Of a stretch of DNA of 64,000 bases, positions 19,685 to 26,262 are shown one piece after another. This stretch comes from Thermohalobaculum xanthum (lineage in GTDB: Bacteria > Pseudomonadota > Alphaproteobacteria > Rhodobacterales > Rhodobacteraceae): the NCBI RefSeq assembly GCF_016623495.1, contig NZ_JAEHHL010000002.1:124001-188000 (forward strand). Reading direction: 5' to 3'. The position numbers were made by a program, and so were the translations under genes. The notes under the pieces were generated by a model that saw nothing but the letters and a program-made list of their open reading frames with translations, searched no databases and was not told the DNA's origin. The first letter of the stretch is position 1, and each line of letters begins with the position of its first letter.

Positions 19685-20170
19685 ATGGCGGACGAACTCA
19701 GGAAGACCACGATCACGTTCTCGCGCCCCGTGCGATTTCCCTGCGGCAACCGCGTGCTGCCCGCGGGCGTCTACTGGATCGAATGGCGCCAGCGCCGCCG
19801 GGACGGCGCCGAGACGCCGCAGGCGCCCGAAACCGAGGTCCTTTTGCGCCTCGGCGCCGAGCCGGGGGCCGAGACGCTCACCGTTCAGTGGGGCGCGCTT
19901 TGCGCAGCGCTCGCGGGCGACCAGCACTGCGCCGGGCGGTCGCGCAAGCAGCCGGTCGACGAGCTGCTGGCTGACCCGCTGGTCCGCCTGGTGATGTCCA
20001 GCGACGGCGTTACCGACCACACGCTGCGCCGAAGCCTGCGCGCGGCGCGGCTTGGCCGCATGGGCCGCACCGCTCTAGGGGGCCGGCTGCGCGTCGGCCG
20101 CCCGCAGGTGTCGGGCCACGCACCGGGCCTCGACGAGCGCGGCGTCCGCTCGCCCGAAGCGAGGGGCTGA
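19685..20170 (+). CDS. Hypothetical protein
   Basis: A 161-residue basic protein beginning MADELRKTTITFSRPVRFPC. The opening block, a TITFSRP-type strand, then RVLPAGVYWIEW, resembles short hypothetical proteins in Rhizobiales and Rhodobacterales where a TVTFxRPFxLPG strand is followed by PAGxYxVE. The C-terminal 50 residues are Arg/Gly-rich and low in complexity. No membrane segment or signal is visible. I do not recognise a function. The start could also be slightly downstream; no strong Shine-Dalgarno is seen. Confidence 0.5.
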   Translation: MADELRKTTITFSRPVRFPCGNRVLPAGVYWIEWRQRRRDGAETPQAPETEVLLRLGAEPGAETLTVQWGALCAALAGDQHCAGRSRKQPVDELLADPLVRLVMSSDGVTDHTLRRSLRAARLGRMGRTALGGRLRVGRPQVSGHAPGLDERGVRSPEARG

Positions 20171-20259
20171 ACGCACCGCGTCGCGGGGGCGGCATCAGCG
20201 TCCCCGCGGGATAGTTATCACGTGATCGGTTATTGTTTTAAGTCAAGGGCTTGATCGCG

Positions 20260-20275
20260 CTTTCACGCGTGAAAG
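20260..20275. promoter_or_regulatory. Palindrome CTTTCACGCGTGAAAG
   Basis: A perfect 16-bp palindrome in the convergent gap between the hypothetical gene (ends 20170) and potG (ends 20305). Its central 14 bases TTTCACGCGTGAAA are identical to the palindrome in front of ureC at 44518-44533. A second palindrome, ATCACGTGAT, lies at 20217-20226. Neither has a T-tract, so a terminator role is doubtful. Confidence 0.4.
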
Positions 20276-20304
20276 CCATCGCGCAGGCACGGACGGCGGC
20301 CGGA

Positions 20305-21438
20305 TCAGTCCTGGAGCAGCACCAGCGCCGAGGCGTCCCAGGCCAGCTTCACCTCGTCGTCCCAGGTGATCTCGCGCTCGGCCGCGCGGAAGCGGTTGGT
20401 GCGGGCGACCTTGATCCGCGTGTCCGGGGCGACGCGGACGTGGTAGATCGACATGTCGCCCAGGTAGGCGATGTCCTCGACCCGCCCGATCAGGGTGTTG
20501 TCGCCGCGCTCGCCGCTCTCCTCGACAAGGGCGAGCGACATCTTCTCGGGCCGCAGCGCCAGAGCGACCGCGCTCCCGGCGCGCCGCGTGGTCGCCGAGG
20601 CGCAGCGCGCCGTGCCGCCGGCCTCCAACTCGATCGCGCCACCCTCGCCGACCCTGCCGGCCAGAATGTTCACGTCACCGATGAAGTCGGCCACGTAGCG
20701 CGACGACGGCGCCTCGTAGACCTCCTGCGGCTCGCCAACCTGCGCCACCTTGCCGTCGCGCATCACCGCCAGCCGGGTCGAGACGGTCATCGCCTCTTCT
20801 TGGTCATGGGTCACGATGACGAAGGTCAGGCCCAGCGATTCCTGGATGTTGACCAGCTCGAACTGCGTGGCCTCGCGCAGCTTCCGGTCCAGCGCGCCCA
20901 ATGGCTCGTCGAGCAGCAGGAGCTTGGGCTTCTTCGCCAGCGCCCTGGCCAGGGCGACGCGCTGACGCTGGCCGCCCGAAAGCTGGTCGGGCCTGCGGCG
21001 GGCGAACTTCTCGAGCCGGGTTAGGGCCAGCATCTCCTCGACCCGCTCGCGGATCCTGGGGCGCGGCATCTTCTCCATCTGCAGGCCGAAGGCGATGTTC
21101 TGCTCGACCGTCATGTGCGGGAACAGCGCATAGCTCTGGAACATCATGTTCACCGGCCGCTCGTAGGGCGCGATGCGCGAGAGATCCTCGCCACCCAGCA
21201 GGATCTGGCCGGCATCGGGCGTCTCGAAGCCCGCAAGCATGCGCAGGAGCGTGGTCTTGCCGCAGCCCGAGGGACCAAGCAGGGCGAAGAACTCGCCGCC
21301 ATAGATGTCGAGCGACACGTGATCGACCGCCACCGTGTCGCCGAAACGCTTCACAAGGTCGACCATCCTCAGATGCGGCACCGCCGCAGGGTCACGCCAC
21401 TGCTTGACGGGCGTCTCGCGTTTCTCGGCAACCGCCAC
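20305..21438 (-). CDS. potG: Polyamine ABC transporter ATP-binding protein
   Basis: A 377-residue ATPase that powers import of putrescine or spermidine at the cytoplasmic face. Walker A GPSGCGKTT at 55-63, signature LSGGQRQRVAL, Walker B LLLLDEPLGALD and H-loop VTHDQEEAM are all intact; a C-terminal TOBE-like domain (ALRPEKMSL) completes the PotA/PotG pattern. GTG at 21438 is chosen because GGAGG (complement of 21445-21449) lies six bases upstream; an earlier GTG at 21474 has no such site. It lies 66 bases behind potF on the same strand. Confidence 0.93.
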   Translation of the reverse strand: MAVAEKRETPVKQWRDPAAVPHLRMVDLVKRFGDTVAVDHVSLDIYGGEFFALLGPSGCGKTTLLRMLAGFETPDAGQILLGGEDLSRIAPYERPVNMMFQSYALFPHMTVEQNIAFGLQMEKMPRPRIRERVEEMLALTRLEKFARRRPDQLSGGQRQRVALARALAKKPKLLLLDEPLGALDRKLREATQFELVNIQESLGLTFVIVTHDQEEAMTVSTRLAVMRDGKVAQVGEPQEVYEAPSSRYVADFIGDVNILAGRVGEGGAIELEAGGTARCASATTRRAGSAVALALRPEKMSLALVEESGERGDNTLIGRVEDIAYLGDMSIYHVRVAPDTRIKVARTNRFRAAEREITWDDEVKLAWDASALVLLQD

Positions 21439-21504
21439 GGGCAGCCTCCACTCAGGGATTGACGAAGCGCGCACCGCCCCAGCAGGACGATGCGCGCAAT
21501 CAGG

Positions 21505-22590
21505 TCACGAGCCGGTCTTGATCCGCGTCCACTCGCGGGTCACGACGCGCTGCTCGCTGGGCCCGTAGGGCGTGGTGACATAGAGCTTCTCGACCGTCTC
21601 GGGCGAGGGATAGATCGCCGGATCGCCAATCACGTCCTCGTTCAGCAAAGGCTGCGACGCCATGTTGCCATTGGCGTAGTAGACGTAGTTCGACGCCTTT
21701 GCGGCCACTTCGGCGCGCATCATGTAATCGAGGAAGACGAGCGCTTCCTCGGGATGCGGCGCGTCGGCCGGGATCGCCATCTGGTCGAACCACATCAGCG
21801 CCCCCTCCTTGGGGATCGCGTATTCGACGGTGACGTTGTTGCCGGCCTCGGCGGCACGGTCGCGCGCCTGAAGGATGTCGCCCGACCAGCCGACGGCGAT
21901 GCAGGCGTCGCCATCCGCCAGCGCGTTGATATAGGGCGACGAGTTGAAGCTGGTGATCGAGGGGCGGATCTTGGCGATCACCGCCGCCGCCTCGCGGATG
22001 TCATCAACGTCCTTCGAGTCGGGGTCCTTGCCCAGGTAGTTGAGCGCGGCCGGGATCATCTCGTCGGACGCGTCCAGCATGTGAACGCCGCAGTCAGCGA
22101 ATTTCGCGATGATCTCGGGGTTGAAGATCACTTCCCACGAGTCGATCGTGTCCGTGCCGAGGCGCTCCTTCACCGCATCGACATTGTAGCCAATGCCGGT
22201 CGTGCCCCACATGTAGTTGATCGAGTACTCGTTGCCCGGGTCATACTTCGCGGTGCGCGCGGCGATCCGGTCCCACATGTTCTCGAGGTTCGGCAGCTTC
22301 GCCTTGTCGAGCTTCTGGAACACGCCCGCCTGGATCTGGCGCTGGAGGAAGCTGCCCGAGGGCACGACCACGTCGTAGCCCGAGGATCCCGCGAGGAGCT
22401 TCGTCTCGAGAATGTCGTTCGAGTCGAAGACGTCGTAGACGACCTTGATACCCGTCTCCTCGGTGAACTCGGCCAGGATCTCCTCGTCGATGTAGTCCGA
22501 CCAGTTGTAGACGTTGACAACCTTGTCTTGCGCCGCCGCGGGGAGTGCCAGCAGAGCAACCAGCGCGGTGCCGGTAAGAAGACGAGTCAT
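21505..22590 (-). CDS. potF: Polyamine-binding periplasmic protein
   Basis: A 361-residue periplasmic binding protein with a signal peptide ending in ALPAAAQ. The mature N-terminus VVNVYNWSDYIDEEILAEF is the classic PotD/PotF opening, and the acidic and aromatic ligand-cleft blocks (PSGSFLQRQIQ, NYMWGTTGIGYN, WSGDILQA) are present. PotF (putrescine) is the closer fit because of DYIDEEILAEFTEETGIKV, but spermidine or both cannot be excluded. AGAGG precedes ATG 22590. It is divergent from potH-potI, sharing a 162-bp regulatory region. Confidence 0.92.
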   Translation of the reverse strand: MTRLLTGTALVALLALPAAAQDKVVNVYNWSDYIDEEILAEFTEETGIKVVYDVFDSNDILETKLLAGSSGYDVVVPSGSFLQRQIQAGVFQKLDKAKLPNLENMWDRIAARTAKYDPGNEYSINYMWGTTGIGYNVDAVKERLGTDTIDSWEVIFNPEIIAKFADCGVHMLDASDEMIPAALNYLGKDPDSKDVDDIREAAAVIAKIRPSITSFNSSPYINALADGDACIAVGWSGDILQARDRAAEAGNNVTVEYAIPKEGALMWFDQMAIPADAPHPEEALVFLDYMMRAEVAAKASNYVYYANGNMASQPLLNEDVIGDPAIYPSPETVEKLYVTTPYGPSEQRVVTREWTRIKTGS

Positions 22591-22659
22591 GATCACCTCT
22601 CAGAGTTTTTTCGAGCCTTTCCTGGCTCGATTCCGCGGAAGCTTAACGCTCGCCAAGGG

Positions 22660-22703
22660 CCTTGCAAGGTCTAAATGCCGCGCTGCGAAACGGGCTTGCA
22701 AGC
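22660..22703. promoter_or_regulatory. Two CTTGCAAG palindromes in the divergent pot promoter region
   Basis: CCTTGCAAGG (22660-22669) and GCTTGCAAGC (22694-22703) share the core CTTGCAAG, with centres 34 bp apart. The right copy contains TTGCAA placed 17 bases before CTAGGC (22719-22724), a plausible -35/-10 pair for potH-potI, so a bound regulator would cover the promoter. A 7-bp hairpin TCGAGCC/GGCTCGA (22611-22630) lies in the potF leader. Confidence 0.45.
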
Positions 22704-22752
22704 GCATATAGCACCGCTCTAGGCTCAGAGCGTCGCGCCGTTTCAGGGGCGG

Positions 22753-23676
22753 ATGAGAACAGGTCTGAGCATGGCGGGACGGGCAGTCGGACATTCGGGC
22801 TGGGGTCAGCGACTTGCGATCCTGATCCCCTATCTCTGGCTTCTCGCCTTCTTCCTCGCGCCCTTCCTGATCGTCCTCAAGATTTCGATCAGCACGAACG
22901 CGATCGCACTGCCGCCCTACGTTCCAGTGTGGGACTCGGTCGGGGCTGCGCTCGATCACCTTTCGACGCCGAACCTTGGAAACTACAGCTTCCTGTTCGA
23001 CGACCCTCTATATCTCAATTCCTACCTCAACTCGCTCAAGATCGCCGCGATCTCGACGCTCATTGCACTGCTGATCGGCTACCCGATGGCCTACGGCATC
23101 GCCCGGTCGTCGCGGAACTGGCGCGGCGCGCTGCTCACGCTGGTGATCCTGCCGTTCTGGACCTCGTTCCTGATCCGCGTCTACGCCTGGGTGGGGATCC
23201 TCAAGACCGAGGGGATCCTCAACGCGTTCCTGCTGTGGACCGGCGTGATCTCCGAGCCGCTGCAGATCCACTTCACGCCGACGGCGGTCTATATCGGCAT
23301 CGTCTACAGCTACCTGCCCTTCATGATCCTCCCGCTCTACTCGACGCTCGAGAAGCTGGACGAGAGCCTGCTCGAGGCAGCCGCTGATCTCGGGGCGCGG
23401 CCTCTCACGACGTTCTGGCGGGTCACGCTGCCCCTGAGCATGCCGGGCATCGCGGCGGGATGCTTTCTCGTCTTCATTCCGGCGGTGGGCGAGTTCGTGA
23501 TCCCGGAACTTCTGGGCGGCTCGTCGACCCAGATGATCGGCCGCACCCTGTGGAACGAGTTCTTCCAGAACCGCGACTGGCCGCTGGCCTCCTCCGTCGC
23601 CGTCCTGCTGCTGCTGGTGCTGGTGGTGCCGATCGTGATCTTCCAACGCTATGCGCGGCGCGAGGGGACGGGCTGA
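22753..23676 (+). CDS. potH: Polyamine ABC transporter permease (PotH/PotB type)
   Basis: A 307-residue inner-membrane permease with about six helices. The EAA loop reads [26 protein letters not shown], the contact point for the ATPase. The N-terminal helix LAILIPYLWLLAFFLAPFLIVLKIS and the long first periplasmic loop with NYSFLFDDPLY match PotB/PotH. AGGGGCGG precedes ATG 22753. Its TGA overlaps the potI ATG by one base. Confidence 0.93.
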   Translation: MRTGLSMAGRAVGHSGWGQRLAILIPYLWLLAFFLAPFLIVLKISISTNAIALPPYVPVWDSVGAALDHLSTPNLGNYSFLFDDPLYLNSYLNSLKIAAISTLIALLIGYPMAYGIARSSRNWRGALLTLVILPFWTSFLIRVYAWVGILKTEGILNAFLLWTGVISEPLQIHFTPTAVYIGIVYSYLPFMILPLYSTLEKLDESLLEAAADLGARPLTTFWRVTLPLSMPGIAAGCFLVFIPAVGEFVIPELLGGSSTQMIGRTLWNEFFQNRDWPLASSVAVLLLLVLVVPIVIFQRYARREGTG

Positions 23677-24479
23677 TGCGCAGGGGACCCGGCCTTTTCC
23701 TCAAGATCGCGATGGTGCTGGGCTTCGCGTTCCTCTACGCCCCCATCCTCATCCTGATGCTCTACTCCTTCAACGCCTCGAAGCTGGTGACGGTCTGGGG
23801 CGGCTTCTCGACGCGCTGGTATGTCGAGCTCTGGTCGAACACGGCGCTGCTCGATGCGGCCTGGATCTCGGTCACCGTCGCGGCCACGGCCTCGACGCTC
23901 GCCACCGTGCTGGGAGTGATGGCCGGCTACTCGCTGGCCCGCGTGCCCCGCTTCCTTGGGCGGACGCTCTTCTCGGGCATGGTGCTGGCCCCGCTGGTGA
24001 TGCCCGAGGTGATCACCGGGCTTTCGCTCCTGCTCGCCTTCATCTCGGTCTCGCTCGACCGGGGTTTTCTCACGATCGTCTTCGCTCATGCCACCTTCTC
24101 GATGTGCTACGTGGCAATCGTGATCCAGGCCCGGCTTTCGGGGTTCGACAGCTCGGTCGAGGAAGCGGCCGAGGATCTCGGGGCGAGACCTGCCACCGTT
24201 TTCCGCCGCATCACGCTGCCGCTGATCATGCCGGGCGTGATCTCGGGATGGCTGCTGAGCTTCACGCTCTCGCTCGACGACCTCGTGATCGCGAGCTTCA
24301 CCTCGGGGCCGGGCTCGACGACGCTGCCGATGAAGATCTTCTCGTCCGTCCGTCTGGGCGTCACGCCCGAGATCAACGCGATCGCGACCATCCTGATCGG
24401 GCTCGTCGCCTTTGGCACGATCTTCTGGTCGCTGGCGCTGAAGCGGGCGGAGGCGAACCGGCTGAAGGCCGCGCAGTAG
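23676..24479 (+). CDS. potI: Polyamine ABC transporter permease (PotI/PotC type)
   Basis: A 267-residue permease, partner of PotH. It has the second-permease EAA loop EAAEDLGARPATVFRRITLPLIMPGV and the family ending block SFTLSLDDLVIASFTSGPGSTTLPMKIFS, which is diagnostic for PotC/PotI. Translation is coupled to potH by the TGATG overlap at 23674-23678. The gene converges on the HDAC-family gene with only six bases between the stops. Confidence 0.93.
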   Translation: MRRGPGLFLKIAMVLGFAFLYAPILILMLYSFNASKLVTVWGGFSTRWYVELWSNTALLDAAWISVTVAATASTLATVLGVMAGYSLARVPRFLGRTLFSGMVLAPLVMPEVITGLSLLLAFISVSLDRGFLTIVFAHATFSMCYVAIVIQARLSGFDSSVEEAAEDLGARPATVFRRITLPLIMPGVISGWLLSFTLSLDDLVIASFTSGPGSTTLPMKIFSSVRLGVTPEINAIATILIGLVAFGTIFWSLALKRAEANRLKAAQ

Positions 24480-24485
24480 GGCTGC

Positions 24486-25388
24486 TCAGGCCACCAGGCG
24501 GGCCGCTTCCTCGAACACCAGCGCATGCCGCTCGGCCAGTCGCTCGGGATCGCTGTCGTAGCCGCCGCCGATCACCACGACCAGCGGAAGGCCCTGCGTG
24601 CGCACGCTTTCGAGAACCAGCCGCTCGCGCGCCCTGAGCCCCGCCAATGACACGGCAAGGCGACCCAGCCGGTCCCCCTCCCAGACATCGACGCCGGCAT
24701 TGTAGAAGACGAGCGCGGGCGAGCAGGCCGCGATCGCCTGGTTCACCGCCGCCTCGAGCGCCACGAGGTAAGCGCCGTCGCCGGTTCGGTCCGGCAAACC
24801 GACATCGAGGTCGGAGGCCGCCTTGCGCACCGGATAATTCTTGGCGGCATGGATCGACAGGCAGAAGACGCCGGGATCGTTCGCAAAGATCCGCGCGGTG
24901 CCATCGCCCTGGTGAACGTCGGCGTCGATCACGAGGATCCGCCCGGGCAAGCCCTGGGCGCGCAGGTTTCGGATGGCGATGGCGACGTCGTTGAAGACGC
25001 AGAACCCCGCACCGCCATCGGGGCCGGCATGATGCGACCCCCCGGCCGAGTTGGCGGCGATGCCATGCTCGAGCGCAAGCCACGCTGCAAGCAGCGTCCC
25101 CGCCCCGGACAGCCGCGCGCGGCGCGCCACGGCGTCGTTGCCCGGCAGGCCGATGCGGCGCACCTCGGCCGCCGTGAGGCGCCCTTCGAACACGCGCGCG
25201 ACATAGCCCGGCTCATGCGCCAGCGCCACCTGTGCCGCCGTCGCGGGCGCCGGCGCGATGTAGCGGCCAGGCGCCAGCAGCCCGCGTCGCGTCAGCGCGT
25301 CGCGCAGGTAGCCGTATTTCGACATCGGGAAACTGTGCCCCGGCCGGAGCGGCGCCTGATAGTCCGGATGATGGACAATGGGCAGCAT
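24486..25388 (-). CDS. Histone deacetylase family protein
   Basis: A 300-residue arginase/HDAC-fold zinc amidohydrolase. The catalytic histidine pair is in AGGSHHAGPDGGAGFCVFND, zinc ligands are in DADVHQGDGT and NAGVDVWEGDRLG, and the glycine loop is GGGYD. Bacterial members deacetylate small molecules such as acetylpolyamines, or proteins. Its position next to a polyamine importer makes an acetylpolyamine substrate attractive, but the sequence (PIVHHPDYQAPLRPGHSFP opening) is closer to the general class IV-like bacterial HDAC group than to AphA, so that is inference. ATG 25388 starts at the conserved MLPIVHHPDY. Confidence 0.9.
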   Translation of the reverse strand: MLPIVHHPDYQAPLRPGHSFPMSKYGYLRDALTRRGLLAPGRYIAPAPATAAQVALAHEPGYVARVFEGRLTAAEVRRIGLPGNDAVARRARLSGAGTLLAAWLALEHGIAANSAGGSHHAGPDGGAGFCVFNDVAIAIRNLRAQGLPGRILVIDADVHQGDGTARIFANDPGVFCLSIHAAKNYPVRKAASDLDVGLPDRTGDGAYLVALEAAVNQAIAACSPALVFYNAGVDVWEGDRLGRLAVSLAGLRARERLVLESVRTQGLPLVVVIGGGYDSDPERLAERHALVFEEAARLVA

Positions 25389-25441
25389 GGCGGGGATCAG
25401 GGTCGCGCGGCCCGCCACGTGCGGGCCACGCGTTCCGGCGC

Positions 25442-26041
25442 TCAGCGGCGGGCGTCGCCCACCATCCGCCAAGCAGCGGGCAGAAGCAGCGCGGCCAGCG
25501 CGAGCTTCAGCGCGTCACCGGCGAGGAAGGGATAGAGGCCCCATTCGAGGATCGGCTTCTCCCATCCATAGAGCTGTCCAAGCCACAGGAGGCCCGGGAC
25601 ATAGATGGCGATGTTGCCAAGCAGCAGCGCCAGCGCCATGCGCCCGACGCTGCGATCCCAGCCGGCGCGCGCCAGCACGCCCAGAAGGCCCGCCGCCAGC
25701 GCAAAGCCGACAAGATAGCCGCCGGTGCTGCCCATCATGTAGGAGATGCCGTTCGCCTCGGCCGACGAGGAGGTGAAGACGTCGAAGCCGAGCGCACCGA
25801 TCACGAGATAGGCAAGCACGGTCCCCACACCAAGCCGAAGGCCGTAAGCCGCGCCGATGGTCAGCACGACGAAGGTCTGCATCGTGATCGGAACCGGCCA
25901 GAACGGCACCTTGATCTTGGCCGCAACGGCAAGGGCCGCGACGCCGAATGCAACCAGAAGCACCTGCTTCACGCGCAATGCCGTGCCTTCATCGCCGGGC
26001 AGCGCCTCGGACAGAACCCGGTTGGAAAGGGGGGATGCCAT
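25442..26041 (-). CDS. bioY: Biotin transporter S component BioY
   Basis: A 199-residue inner-membrane biotin transporter with about six helices. The family blocks KVPFWPVPITMQTFVVL and GSTGGYLVGFALA are present, both lining the biotin site in ECF-type S components. GGAGGAA precedes ATG 26041. There is no bioM/bioN in the window, so it may work alone or with distant ECF units. It is probably regulated by biotin through the weak BioR-like site noted in its promoter. Confidence 0.93.
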   Translation of the reverse strand: MASPLSNRVLSEALPGDEGTALRVKQVLLVAFGVAALAVAAKIKVPFWPVPITMQTFVVLTIGAAYGLRLGVGTVLAYLVIGALGFDVFTSSSAEANGISYMMGSTGGYLVGFALAAGLLGVLARAGWDRSVGRMALALLLGNIAIYVPGLLWLGQLYGWEKPILEWGLYPFLAGDALKLALAALLLPAAWRMVGDARR

Positions 26042-26092
26042 CAAATATTCCTCCGTCTTCGCTTGCGGTCGGCACGGCCTTCCGCCCGGTCG

Positions 26093-26122
26093 ATCTATGC
26101 ACCGAGCGCACGTGTTTCGCAA
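26093..26122 (-). promoter_or_regulatory. bioY promoter with a weak BioR-like core
   Basis: On the minus strand TTGCGA, 18 bases, ATAGAT. The -10 lies within GCATAGATCG, which shares the central six bases with the alphaproteobacterial BioR box (TTATAGATAA), so promoter and repressor site could overlap. Confidence 0.35.
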
Positions 26123-26262
26123 GCGGCGGGCGCGCCGCGCCGCAGTGCGAGATGGTTCGCCTGAAAGCGCGTAGCGCGCGCGGTTGGCATCTGTCTCTTC
26201 CCGCGCATGCAGGCTTGCGGCTATTGTTGTGTGACATTTCAGAGAGCAACGGAGACACACAC

